DNA from: Pseudopithomyces maydicus
Taxonomy: Eukaryota; Ascomycota; Dothideomycetes; Pleosporales; Didymosphaeriaceae
Length of the DNA stretch: 64,000 nt
Assembly (NCBI GenBank): GCA_026873275.1
Contig: JANTUC010000002.1
Span: forward strand, 1,736,001-1,800,000
Direction of reading: 5' to 3'
Both the position numbers and the translations under genes were made by a program. Positions 21,021-31,463 of the stretch are shown here, in pieces. Within the stretch, counting starts at the first letter, position 1. Each line of letters starts with the position of its first letter. The notes beneath the pieces were generated by a model that saw nothing but the letters and a program-made list of their open reading frames with translations, did no database searches and was not told where the DNA came from.

Positions 21021-21803
21021 TTATCCCATTCCGTTGCTGCTACTCATGTCCACCTTCTCCCACAAGCTTGCGATCCAACCTAGCATCTCACCTGCTGTGT
21101 CCAACTGTAGCACGGCAGTACCCGCCACAATAAGGAATATTACTGCGAGTAGGAGCTGCAAGGCGACAGACTTTCCAACGATTCCCTCCTCATGCCTAGC
21201 ACTCGTATTCTCGCTCTTGCTCCTCGCCTGTTTCTCGTTCGCCACTCCCTTAGCTTGTGTGTGCATCCTCCTAGCATGGTCCTTGTCGTGTTTTTTCTGC
21301 GTCGTATTGACAACAATACCTGTACTGATCAGCCTTTCTTCTCATCAATGGAATTTATTTGCTTCATTACCTCCCTCATCTCCAAGCGCCTTTCCAAACT
21401 CCTCGTCCCCTGCCATCAGTCTTTTCACCTCATCATCTACATCAGTAGCAGTCATAACCTTGCCCTTCTTCCTCGCCAGCCTCTCCCGCCTCATTGCCGT
21501 ACTCCGCTCGTGCATCTCTTTTCTCTTGATGTCCAGGACAGGTTCCGTCTCACGCTTTTTATTCTTCCTCGTCTTCTCAGCTCGCTCTTTCCCTTTGCCT
21601 CGATCTTTGTCCTGGCAGGCCTGCGGCTGTGGCACAGATGCCGCTTGAATTGCATCAGTCATTGCTTTCTCCGCAGCTTCCTCTTTCGTATCCTGCTGCT
21701 TCAAGCGGGCAATCATCTGCGCCTTCGTGCCAGTAGCGTTGAGGCCGCGGGCTACGAGTAGATGTTTGAGGGAGTTGAAAGGGAGCTTGTGGTAGGACGT
21801 CAT
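21021..21803 (-). CDS. SAP-domain protein with C-terminal membrane helix
   Basis: Predicted complement of 21371-21803 joined to 21021-21319 (243 aa); the 51-bp intron has a GTAATG donor and a CAG acceptor. Residues 2-36 (YHKLPFNSLKHLLVARGLNATGTKAQMIARL) form a SAP helix-loop-helix motif, usually a DNA- or RNA-binding element. A long Lys/Arg/Glu-rich helical region follows. After the intron a basic stretch leads to a hydrophobic segment (LQLLLAVIFLIVAGTAVLQL) that should be a transmembrane helix near the C-terminus. SAP plus a tail anchor suggests a chromatin or nuclear-envelope role, but this is inference. Upstream ORF extension to 22286 is ignored because the SAP domain begins right after the ATG at 21803. 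Confidence 0.78.
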
Positions 21804-22344
21804 GGTGGCGGCGCAGTGAGCGAGAGCAATTGCTAAGGTGCTGTGCGCGGGTGTGAACTTGCTGTGTAGTGTTGTTGCGCGTTCGTAGGTGAGATAAGTG
21901 AGAGATAAAGAGTGGCAAACGGGTGAGCGTGCTAGCGAGTTTGGGCGAGGGTGCTCAGGGTAGCGCAGAGTTATGTGCGGTTGTCGTGGACGCGGCGGTG
22001 AAGAGTACCGCGGGTGTGTGGTGCACTTGCGCTTTTGAAGGGACATTAGGTGAAGTGAGAGATCCGGGTACCCTGTGCTTGGGACATCACCTGGGCAATA
22101 TTGCCAAACGTGCAATAACCTATAGAATAGTGCAGAACCTGACTTGTTTAATTGGGAGGGGAAATGAAACCAGTTGTGGAGTGAGAAAGGACATAATCTC
22201 ATCTCTCGTACAAGGAGCATGAAGCAACTGCCAACTGAAAAAGAATTATAATCACCAACAACCATTCCAACCGATACCAACAGCATATCGGTAAAATTGA
22301 TAGCAACAACAACGATTCGTTATCCTTCCAATGCGCAACTACTA
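21804..22344. other. Intergenic
   Basis: About 540 bp: promoter and leader of the SAP gene and 3' region of the next minus-strand gene. Nothing else seen. Confidence 0.5.
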
Positions 22345-24842
22345 CTAAGGAAGCGCGGGTATCTTACTAATCCACTTGGGAACATTCTGCCAGTCCTGCT
22401 CCTGGTATCTTGCCAACAACCGTGAACGTACCTCGGCTGCCTTTGCCGTAATTTCTGGGACACCAAATCGCCGCAGGGGGCGCCCGTGGCCACAGTAATT
22501 TCTGAACATTTCATGGAAGACATAAGGGCCAGGGAACTGGGCCAGTCCTTCGAGCAAGGCCGCCATTTGCTCGTCTGTCCAATCTTTTTGGTCTATAAAG
22601 GACGAAGGACGCGCGGGTGGAGCAACCCTTTTTTGAAGACATCAACACGTTCAAATTCAACACCATTCGCGTCCGTGTCGTTGGTATATCGGGCCATCTG
22701 TTCGTCGAAGTACTCTTGGTTCATCGTGAGAGCCTTGCGTCTCCAGGGATCGTGTTCAACCTGTAGTCTGTGAACATGGAGATCAACCCAGAAGAGATGT
22801 TTCTTCCTTTTCAGCTCTTCAAACTCGTGCTTTCTTTCTGCGGCTTCTTCTCTTTCTCGAACTCTTTTCAACGCTTCATCATGGGTGTGCTTTTGTCGTG
22901 CCGTTTCCTTCAGACTACGCAGAGAGCTTCGATAGGTTTCTTCCACCTTGCGAAGTGGAGCAATGAGCTTGTTATCAACGTCTTTGACAAGCCGGTCGCC
23001 TCTATAACGGCTGTTGACGCTGACTCTCCAGTCCGCGACACGATCCTTGAGCGACACGATCCTAGTAACAAACGGGACGATGATGCGCATGGCATCGAGT
23101 GATGATTGAAGATCCGCGTGGTCTTCTCTTAACCAGTCGTGGAGCGCCTTTAAATGCAGAATGACATGACGAAACACATACGCATATGCGTCAATCTTCA
23201 GTGCTTTACGCTGCTCTACGTCAAGCTCGGCATCCATTCCATAGTTCGCCAATAGTGTTTGGAGGAATTTCGTCGTTGTCGAAATTTCAGACAGTGTGGT
23301 TTCGGAATCTAGGAAGACATCGCGGGCTGCATCGCAGGCTTGCTTGACAGCACGAGCGGCATTAGTACGGCAGTCGCCATCTCGCTCTCCCGAATCAAGG
23401 AACCGAAAAACTTTTTCGATATTAGGGAGATGGGCATCTTCATAGTCACTGCCCTCTTCTTGATTTTGTTGCGCTTCCTCGTCTTGCTGCTCGTCTTGTT
23501 CTTGCTCAGACTCGACATCAAACCTAGGTACTTCGAAAATATCTGAAATGGAACCATCCGAATCATCCTGATTGTTGTTTTCCCTCGTAGACGTTTTCCG
23601 TGTTGTGTTCGTCCCATCGTAAGTAGTAGCGCTGTGGTTGTTGGTGGGCTCAGGCTCAGGCTCAGGCTCAGAGCGACCCGTAGCAGCAGCAGTGGCTGTT
23701 TTCTTCCTTGTTGACCGCTTTTGTTCGGTCGGCGCTGTCCGTTCAGCAACCCTTTCTTGCCGGACTTCGTCGTTCTTCTCAATTGGTTTTGAGGAAGCTT
23801 TTCGAGGTCTACCCCGTCTACGTGTAGGGGCTGGCTCATCAATATCAATGTCTTGCTCTTGCATTACATGCTCACGTTGTTCGACCACACTTTTCGGTGC
23901 GTTTTGTCTTGAGGAATTAGTATGCGCTTTTGAACCCTCGTGGTCGTCAGACGATAGATCTAGACCATCGGTAACCTTTGAGGGTTTCAGTTGACGAATC
24001 TTTCGGTGCTTTGGCTTCTGTGGTTGGCGAGGCTCTGATGGTTGCTCGGGCGGTTTCTGGGCGGATTGCGGAGGCTCTTCCTCGTGTTCGAAGGGCTGAT
24101 CTACTACCGTATTGTTGCCAACTATCCCATCGGTACCATCCTGATGTTGCTCTGCACTGATACTGTCGCCGTCTTCGGTGGGCACCAAGGACTTGTTCTT
24201 CCTGCCAACCCGAGCTTGGGTCTTTTGCGGGATATCTTGGGGGATAGCTCCCTCCTCTCCATCAGCTCCGATCGTCCCGGGCGACTGGGGGCGTCTTGGA
24301 GATGATGCCAAAGGTTGGGCTGCCGATTTCCGTTTTCGGGGGCGTAAGCTGGGCCTTGGGGCTTTTGGTGTCGATGGCGGTATTGCATGCCCAGCGACAT
24401 CTGGTTCTGGAAGGTCGGGGTAGGAGGGTGGTGGCTCCGGCTGCTGGGGTGCGTCCTGCACCACGTGCCTTTTCTGCCTTTTCCGTGATTTTCGGGCGGG
24501 TTTGGTGGCGGGCTTCTCAACGGCTTTCTCGGGTGACGGCTGGATCTCGTAAGGGTCGCCCCTCCTTGCTAGATTCGGGTTTGGCCGTGTTGCGAGATCG
24601 ATGTGCGAGAAGCGCGGGCGTTTGAGCTTCCCACTGCTTGTCGCGACCCTCTCTTCGGCTGCCAGTCCGGCGGGAGCGGGTGGGCGCGACGGCGACGAGG
24701 GCGCATGGGGCGTGACACGGGCGGCGTTGAGGAAGGCGGCGTTTTGGGCAGCGGCGCTTTCGGGCGCCGGCGCAGGTTTCTGAGCAGACGCCAGGAACTC
24801 GGTGAAGAGCTGCTGCTCGGCCTGGTCGTCCGCGTCGGACAT
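22345..24842 (-). CDS. Nuclear protein, disordered with C-terminal Myb/SANT-like module; one apparent base loss
   Basis: About 832 residues from the ATG at 24842. The first 550 residues are low-complexity and basic/acidic with NLS-like KPARKSRKRQKRH, an AT-hook-like RRRGRPRK, and an EPEPEPEP run. A helical, conserved-looking region follows (about residues 560-800). The C-terminus (DWTDEQMAALLEGLAQFPG, then YVFHEMFRNYCGHG) resembles a Myb/SANT helix bundle. The frame changes at the T6 run 22629-22634 (A6 on the coding strand). One added base joins DVFKK to RVAPPARPSSFIDQKDWTDEQ and makes the length divisible by three; no intron of plausible size fits. Probably a chromatin or DNA-binding factor; exact orthologue not assigned. 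Shares a 256-bp divergent promoter with the PTPA gene. Confidence 0.7.
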
Positions 24843-25098
24843 GGCAAATGCCGCGAGGGAGGATGGTCGGAAGCGGAGCTCGGACAGTGAATGCAACCAG
24901 ACGCTACGGTGGGAACTGTGGGGACGTGGCCCAGGTGGGGTCGGACGGTGCCCAGGTGCCCAGAGGTGTGTGTGTCGATTAATTGGGGAGGCTGGCGCGA
25001 CCCCAGGCGGGAGCTTGAGCTTGGGCGCCCGCGGGCAACGCGCAGTCACGAGGCCGGCCCATCCCACCGCCAAGCCTGCATCATCCTCGACACCCAAA
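24843..25098. promoter_or_regulatory. Bidirectional promoter, 256 bp
   Basis: The only space between the ATGs of two divergently transcribed genes (nuclear Myb-like protein and PP2A activator). Compact and GC-rich, with a GTGTGTGTCGATTAATTG segment. No specific factor site assigned. Confidence 0.5.
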
Positions 25099-26676
25099 AT
25101 GCCAACCGCTCCTCTGCCCTCCCGCTCCCTGGACGTGCTCGACCGTGGCGCTGTCCACACGTTCAAAGCACCCGTAAAATGCATAAACGACGGCGATCAT
25201 GTCGCCTTCTTCCTCACCAGCAGGGCCTATGCCGACATCATGACCTTCATCTTCCAGCTCAACGTAGCCATGCTGCCCCGTAAGGCCAAGGAAGGAGAAT
25301 CCGATGCGGAATCGTCACAAGAGTGGACCCTGAATCAACACCATGTGGTCTTCCCGCCAATCGTTCAGAACCTTGCCAAGCTCCTCGACGCACTCGCAGC
25401 CATCATCGACGAGGCTCCCCCGATCCAGGCCCGCGCAGGTTCGGGAACATCAGCTTCAGGAGATGGTACGACTTGGTTCGAGAGCGTGTTCCGGGTCTGC
25501 TGGACCAACATCTGCCCGCCGAAGTCATCATGCCCTCCAATCCAGCGTCCGACGTCACCGCCAAGCATGAGCTCGAAGCCTACCTAATTGGAAGTTTTGG
25601 CAGCTCGCAACGCCTCGACTACGGAACGGGCCACGAGCTGAGCTTCTTGGCCTTTCTGGGATGTCTATGGAAATTAGGGGGTTTCCTGCCAGCACCGACG
25701 GCGAAATCGAGCGAGCCATCGTGTTGGGTGTCGTCGAACCGTGCGTCACATGACCTGAGCCTTCACGCAAAGTCCTGTTGACTAACATCCCCTAGATACC
25801 TTCAATTGATCCGGACGCTGATATTAACCTACACACTCGAGCCTGCCGGCTCCCATGGTGTCTGGGGTCTGGATGATCATTCCTTCTTGCCCTACATCTT
25901 TGGCTCCGCACAGTTCTCCCCAGCCATCTCTTCGCTCTCCGAAATCGCAACTGAAGGCTCTCTTCCTTCCGCCCCTGACCCTGGAGACGTTGCCAAGGCG
26001 CCCGCTGTCGAGCGCGAACGAACTCGCAACATGTACTTCAGTGCCATCGGTTTCATCTACGACGTCAAGAAAGGTCCGTTCTGGGAGCACAGTCCGATTC
26101 TTTACGACGTATCTGGTGTCAAAGCGGGCTGGGCTAAGATCAACAAGGTCGGTGTAACCAATCAAGTGCATGGGTTCCGAAAGCTTTACTGATACGAAAC
26201 AGGGCATGTTGAAAATGTACAACGCTGAGGTGCTTTCCAAATTTCCTGTGGTCCAACACTTCCCCTTTGGCTCCCTCTTCGCATGGGAACGCGATCCCCT
26301 CGCAAAAGAAATTCAAGCCACTGTGCATACCTCCTCCCAGCCCAAATCCAATGCCCCTGCAGCGAGGCCACAACCAGCGCTGCGTGATCCGCTCGCCGAA
26401 CCCGGAGGCACAGCAGCGCCGTGGGCCTCGAAAGGACAACCCGGAGGTGGGGGTGGAACGGCAGCTCCTTGGGCATCTTCACGCATTCCCTCGAGATCAC
26501 AAGGCCCTGCTGTTCCCGCCGGTCCGAATCAACCCACAAGAGCTCCATGGGCTTCGTCAACACGGCCACCGCCACCAGGAGGGACGACGGCTGCGCCATG
26601 GGCTAAACCAAGTGCGACTCTTTCCTCGGCGACCCAGGGCGCTGAGCCTGTTACAAAGGCACCGTGGGCAAAATAA
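25099..26676 (+). CDS. Serine/threonine protein phosphatase 2A activator (PTPA, Rrd family); two apparent base losses
   Basis: PTPA proteins activate PP2A catalytic subunits and have peptidyl-prolyl isomerase activity. Predicted join of 25099-25740, 25796-26147 and 26203-26676; both introns are 55 bp. Signature blocks: FKAPVKCINDGDHVAFF, GPRRFGNISFRRWY, GSFGSSQRLDYGTGHELSF, LPYIFGSAQF, YFSAIGFIYDVKKGPFWEHS, VQHFPFGSLF. The frame shifts twice inside exon 1: at about 25428-25432 (before the GPRRFGN block) and about 25685 (after LWKLGGF). One missing base at each site explains both, and the corrected total is exactly 490 codons. Inactivation of such a conserved housekeeping gene is unlikely, so sequence error is favoured. 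The tail has five APWA motifs separated by Gly/Pro/Ser-rich spacers. Confidence 0.9.
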
Positions 26677-27145
26677 AGGTCATAAATTTGTGTCGAGGAT
26701 GTGAACATGGTCTTTACGCAGGCTTTTTGAAAGCTGCTGCGAAACCCGTGTCGCGAACACTGTATTGATAATACGGAATGACTCCACGCAAAACCTCGCT
26801 AAGCAACAACAATGTGGGTGGTTTACCATTTTATACGATATTAAAAAGAATTTACGAATGCCATCCACCTACTTTTCGCCGTGGTCTTCTCTATGCTTCC
26901 GCAGACTCTCCCGTTTGTCATCTCACCAATTCAAGTGCATGCGTGACAACCCCTGGTGAATCTATACGCCTATCACATATGCTAACAACTGGCCATTCAC
27001 ACTCTTCTAGTACTTATATTCTCACTATCATGCTCCTCATGTCCTTACTAAAAACGCCATCTCTTACAGAGCTATTGCATGCCCATCCTTTTAACACAAT
27101 CAACCTCGAACACATCTATACACACCAAGTGCATACACCACCAGC
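26677..27145. other. Intergenic
   Basis: 3' region of the PTPA gene and possible leader of the next small gene. An ORF at 26778-27251 has no supporting features. Confidence 0.45.
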
Positions 27146-27406
27146 ATGTCTCCTGTACCTTCCTCGTAAGTCTATATCTCTCCCCCCCGTTACAACTTTA
27201 ACTCTTTTCGATGCAGAGAATCTGCTAAAACTGTACAAAGCACCGCTTTGATGCTCACAGCCCGCGGCATGAAGACTTCCTCTGTTGTTTGGCTCGTTAT
27301 TGCGGGTGCATTTTGCCTTGGTGTTGTTGCACTGTTGTTTTGGTTGAACGTGAAAAGAGAGAGAAGAGAGAGTGACGATGAAGCACTTCATGGGTCGTAT
27401 ATTTAG
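27146..27406 (+). CDS. Small single-pass membrane protein, two exons (tentative)
   Basis: Predicted join of 27146-27165 and 27217-27406 (69 aa). The 51-bp intron has a GTAAGT donor and a GATGCAG acceptor. Exon 1 encodes only MSPVPS plus two bases of the next codon. The second exon gives a short polar stretch, then a clear transmembrane segment (SSVVWLVIAGAFCLGVVALLFWL) and a basic-then-acidic tail (KRERRESDDEAL). The arrangement fits a tail-proximal membrane microprotein with a charged cytosolic end. No family is recognised. Support is the good splice sites, the open frame and the strong TM helix. Confidence 0.45.
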
Positions 27407-27775
27407 TAAAAAGAAGTGTATATGGCATTCAGAAGCTCTTGGAATTCACCTGTGGATAGCGGGCTACTAGATTTATAATTTGATACTTGTTTCAATATAC
27501 AGTGAATACTAAAGGTTAAACGGGCATGACCTCACCATCACTCAAATTTTTAAGGGAACAGAAAATTTATGTATGATTGTTGATGTTGTAGTTACACGTG
27601 AAAATTGTAGATGTTGTAATTACACGTGAGCATGGGGATCTCTTACGTATCCACTTATCCATGCGCAGATTTCAGGGGATCATTCTCCTCTTCGTGATAT
27701 TGTTCCAAGAAATGTCTATGCATTTCTAGGGGTCATCCTCCTCGTGATATTGCTCCAAGGAATGTCTATGCATTT
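27407..27775. other. Intergenic with repeats
   Basis: Contains a 21-bp direct repeat carrying TTACACGTGA and the start of a tandem array, both listed separately. No other gene seen. Confidence 0.5.
27581..27629 (+). repeat. Direct repeat with ACACGTG cores
   Basis: Two near-identical 21-bp copies (27581-27601 and 27609-27629) offset by 28 bp, each ending in TTACACGTGA. CACGTG is the core bound by bHLH factors, so these may be paired regulatory sites. Confidence 0.6.
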
Positions 27776-27832
27776 CTAGGGATCATTCTCCTCCTCGTGA
27801 TATTGCTCCAAGAAATGTCTATGCATTTCTAG
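27676..27832 (-). repeat. Tandem repeat, three copies of a 50-53 bp unit
   Basis: Copies lie at about 27676-27728, 27729-27778 and 27779-27831, with a fourth degraded copy continuing to about 27870. Read on the minus strand each unit starts LEMHRH[FS]LEQYHEE, so the unit looks derived from coding sequence at the 3' end of the neighbouring minus-strand gene. Confidence 0.8.
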
Positions 27833-27897
27833 GGCGACTGTCTCCTCTATACGAGACTTGATATTCTTCTAACAATTGACCAACCGATCGTACCCGT

Positions 27898-29223
27898 CTA
27901 GTTCTCATCAGCTGGGCGCTGCCCAAAAAACTTCCCAAGCGCTTTGGGAATATAGGACCGCCATGGAGAATTCGTGTGCTGTACATCGGATGAGTCTTGA
28001 GAAGGTACATCAGCATACGATCCATGCGGAAGGTGGGGCAGCTGCGAGACGCTGCCGGATGGGTACACACCGAGTGAAGAGGCGCGGTTGTTCGAGGGAT
28101 GCACACGGCGCTGCTCGGCCAACTTTGATAGAACGACTTTGGGAATGTGCACACGACGGTCAGTGGATGGCTCTGGCAACGCAACGGGCAAGCGTGAGGC
28201 TGCCTGGCCCTCGTCGGAGACCGTGGCGGGACCCTCGACCGGCAACACAACAATCACCGAGGAATCATTGCTAGATGAACCTGGGGTGTAGATCGGCGAA
28301 GCTTGTACTGAAGCATCAACGGTATGAGGAGTGTGCATGCCGTGATGGGTGGATGGCTCTGGCGAAGCAGCAGGGAAAATCTCGCCCTCGCTAGAAGAGG
28401 GTGGAGTGTAGAAAACGGGCGAAGTTTGTCCTGAAATGTCAGCAGTGAAGTCCGGCAGCTGGTTCATCGAATCGACAAGGTGCCCGACAGGCTGCAGGAT
28501 CCAGTTTCGAATCGCGTTCGGTATACCAACCACATCTTCATACTCAGCCGCCCAACCGACTTTGACGACTTGCAGATCGTACATGCGTGGCTCCAACATC
28601 CTATCCATGCGGGCCTTGCGCGCCAACATAGCCCGAGCGTCATCCATGTTCTCAATGAGCATTGTTTCGATAAACTCACGCGTGAGGTAGTTGTCTAGAT
28701 CGTAGATCACTTCGGGACGCTCAGAGTTCAGCAGGGCGTTTTGATACGCAGTATCAACAGGAGAGTGGATGACGGTTACATGCTCACTAACATCCACAAC
28801 TGCATGTGAGACTTCGAGAGATTCGTTAGCCAACGATATAGAAGCCGAAGCAATGTTCGACTCCTGTAAGTGCCCATAAGATGGTTCCACAAGCTCGATG
28901 TCAGAGGGAACGGTGGTTGGATTGTTACCAACTTCCACAGCTGCACGTGGGGGTTCGAGGGTTCCTTCAGACAAGGAAGAGATAGCGACCTCTGCCCCCT
29001 TGGATTGTTCAATGAATGTGTCCGCCGGTCCGGTAATAGTGATCTCAGTCATAGCAAGCTCGACTTGCTCCAGCGTGGGGATCACATCATCGGCAACCTT
29101 GCTAGAACCGCTGTTGTCCACCGTCTTATTCGCGGCGGCCTTTTGGTGTGCCGCCTTCTTGTCCTTCTCCTGCTTCTTGTACTCCTTGAGAGAAACCTTC
29201 TTCTTGCCAGGTGGGCTCACCAT
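27898..29223 (-). CDS. Disordered protein of unknown function with internal repeats
   Basis: A 441-residue open frame from the ATG at 29223. The N-terminus is Lys-rich and helical (KKKVSLKEYKKQEKDKKAAHQKAAANK). A structured-looking part at about residues 155-255 includes DLDNYLTREFIETMLIENMDDARAMLARKARMDR. The C-terminal third has imperfect repeats: SPVFYTPPSSSEGE and SPIYTPGSSSNDSS, each followed by a PEPST motif. A TATA-like element lies about 170 bp upstream. An extra terminal exon is possible at 27776-27868: directly after an acceptor-like TTGTTAG there is a 30-codon frame ending in LEQYHEEENDP, but the donor is unclear. No family recognised. Confidence 0.65.
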   Translation of the reverse strand: MVSPPGKKKVSLKEYKKQEKDKKAAHQKAAANKTVDNSGSSKVADDVIPTLEQVELAMTEITITGPADTFIEQSKGAEVAISSLSEGTLEPPRAAVEVGNNPTTVPSDIELVEPSYGHLQESNIASASISLANESLEVSHAVVDVSEHVTVIHSPVDTAYQNALLNSERPEVIYDLDNYLTREFIETMLIENMDDARAMLARKARMDRMLEPRMYDLQVVKVGWAAEYEDVVGIPNAIRNWILQPVGHLVDSMNQLPDFTADISGQTSPVFYTPPSSSEGEIFPAASPEPSTHHGMHTPHTVDASVQASPIYTPGSSSNDSSVIVVLPVEGPATVSDEGQAASRLPVALPEPSTDRRVHIPKVVLSKLAEQRRVHPSNNRASSLGVYPSGSVSQLPHLPHGSYADVPSQDSSDVQHTNSPWRSYIPKALGKFFGQRPADEN

Positions 29224-30284
29224 GGTGAAGATGCTAAACAGGTGTTTGAAAGTTGTCTAAGTGGCTGTGGGAGCCTGTTGGGAGATGCGCTTGTGTGTAC
29301 TCGTCAACGCGTTCACGGGAAACCAGTTGGCTGCAGTGAACTTCGCTGTTGAGTGTTTAGAAAGTGATGGTCACAGATGATGGAGAGTGAGGCTCTTTAT
29401 ATGCTTCGTGCGGTGATGCGCCCGGGATCTTGATTACGTGAACATTGTTTGAATCAACCACAATGTTTCGGGTGAAAATGTGGTTGTGTTGGCATGAACA
29501 GTCCGGTCGCTAAACAGCCGTGTTGTCATATGAATCATTGTGTATTCATGAAGAGACTTACTTACTAGGAAGGGGATAGCATCTGGTTGTCCAATGCAGA
29601 AAAGCTCAACGGTTATCAATCTACAGTCAGGCAATTTATGATCACATCCATGCATTTTTTTCTCGTTTGGGCAAGTTCTCCAATTAAGCAACCGTGTAGA
29701 TATAGGCCACCATCACCGATCAAGAGGCTGTTGCGTCGTGCGACAGAGAGATCGGGTCTTTGACTCTCGACAACTGCCATGAAAACCAGTGATTTCTAAC
29801 AACTCCATCGATGTTGAGAGTGACCTGAACAATCCTTAGAAGCGTTAGCCAGATTAATTCTAAAAAGAACATTTAGTGTTCATCTGTTCCGGTTTAATTG
29901 TGCTTCCCAGGGTGCCAAATCTTGAAGTATCAACCACGCAATACCCACACTACACTCACAGAGCGAAGTACAAGTTGACTCTAAAATTCCAGCTAACGTT
30001 TTCAACTATTTGTGAGTATTTATTGCGATTACTTTCCAGGTTTGGTCCAATAAATGTAACTTCGTATCAGTGCTGTAACGAGTAACTCGTGCCTTCCCGA
30101 CACACCAGAAACTTCGGTCACCCAGAAAGTCCCAGGCACCCGTTCATCTTCACTCTCCCCACGAACCTCGCTTCACCAGGCGCCCTCTTTTCTATTGTGA
30201 CACCACCTACAATACGATTCACCACGCGCAATACATGTTATCCTGCATCTGCAAAAGTACCTAGAGTCGCATCACACCGCCAAC
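29224..30284. other. Divergent promoter region, 1.06 kb
   Basis: Between two divergently transcribed genes for disordered proteins. Short ORFs inside have no support. Confidence 0.5.
29395..29401 (-). promoter_or_regulatory. TATA-like element
   Basis: Minus-strand TATAAAG about 170 bp upstream of the ATG at 29223. Confidence 0.35.
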
Positions 30285-31463
30285 ATGACCTCCCATACAA
30301 CCAACAGTTTGGCGACAAAACAGCTCTCTGAGCAAGCCGCAAAGCAGGTTCCTGCGAAACATTGGCTCACTCGACAGCTATCAAGGGCTACGTTACGAAA
30401 GGAACAGGAAAGCGGGGAAATAGTCAAGATGCTCAAGCAGATGCCGGTTCGCCGGCCAGGCACACCCAACTCTACCGGTCGACCGTCCACAGCGCCTTGC
30501 TCCAGCTCGACTACAAAGGACGAATCGATCCCACCATTGCCGCCTATGCCTCCAGAGTTCCATTATCTGTTGAATCGCCAGAAGCTCGACTCCCCGCTGC
30601 GACCCTCCACGCCGAACTCGATGGTAACCCCCAAGATTGATGTCTGGCTGGATTCAAGCAAGCCGTTGCCGGCATTGATGGGCGGGCTTTCGTACTGGAA
30701 AGAAGGTGACCACACTACTATCGACCGCGTGACCAACGTGCAATACGCCATACCTATCATCCAGGAGCCCGACTGCCAGAAGAGCTCGACTTCACATGGT
30801 GAGCAACTGAAATTATTCTACCGCCGGGCGAAAAAGCAGGTTCGCATGCCATCGTTTCGTCAGTTGAAGCCATCGCACACGAGCGAAGCCAACGACGATG
30901 AGCGCTCCGAGTCGATACCCACCTTGTCAATACCCTATGAACACATGGGGCCGGGTGGATCGCCTATGTGTATCGCTCGCAAGGAAGCTACGAATGCCCT
31001 TATGCGACCCTCGACCGCGGTTTCCACAACGCCAGTGATTTTGCCCAACGGCCAAGCCGTCATGGCAAGCGCTGACTCGCCCTTGCGTCGCAACAGTCTG
31101 TCTGGCATACAACTTCTGGAAACGGATTTCGAGATGGGGCAACTTGTTCTGGACCATAGCTCGCTCAGTGACAGTAATCCACGACGTGGAGCTTTGGCTG
31201 CTGCGCACCTGCCCCGTGAGGACTCGATGGGCAGTTTCGGCTCCAGCGCGCCGACCTACGCCTCCGGCGTACCTCCACCATCGTATAAGTCGCGTCCGGC
31301 TTCCTCGCGTCCGGTGTCTATTCTCACGGTATCATCTTTTGGCTGCATCGATGGCATGAACGCGGAATACCGGCAGCTGTCGCAAAAGAAGGCAGCGGAG
31401 AAGCAACGCACCATGAAGGGACGGCTTAAGAAGCTTGCAAAGAAGGCGAACTTGAGGAAATGA
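30285..31463 (+). CDS. Disordered conserved-looking protein, unknown function
   Basis: A single-exon protein of 392 aa. The N-terminus is basic and helical (KHWLTRQLSRATLRKEQESGEIVKMLKQMP), the middle is Ser/Pro/Thr-rich with proline runs (PPLPPMPPEFHYLL), and the C-terminus ends in a Lys-rich helix (QLSQKKAAEKQRTMKGRLKKLAKKANLRK). Segments such as DVWLDSSKPLPALMGGLSYWKEG look structured and probably conserved. The many Ser/Pro sites suggest phosphoregulation. I cannot name a family; localisation and role are unknown. Confidence 0.7.
   Translation: MTSHTTNSLATKQLSEQAAKQVPAKHWLTRQLSRATLRKEQESGEIVKMLKQMPVRRPGTPNSTGRPSTAPCSSSTTKDESIPPLPPMPPEFHYLLNRQKLDSPLRPSTPNSMVTPKIDVWLDSSKPLPALMGGLSYWKEGDHTTIDRVTNVQYAIPIIQEPDCQKSSTSHGEQLKLFYRRAKKQVRMPSFRQLKPSHTSEANDDERSESIPTLSIPYEHMGPGGSPMCIARKEATNALMRPSTAVSTTPVILPNGQAVMASADSPLRRNSLSGIQLLETDFEMGQLVLDHSSLSDSNPRRGALAAAHLPREDSMGSFGSSAPTYASGVPPPSYKSRPASSRPVSILTVSSFGCIDGMNAEYRQLSQKKAAEKQRTMKGRLKKLAKKANLRK

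Noticed and set aside
22593..25184. Full 863-codon reading frame as the Myb-like protein start
   Set aside because: The first 114 codons overlap the divergent promoter and the PTPA coding region; the ATG at 24842 begins the acidic MSDADD start.
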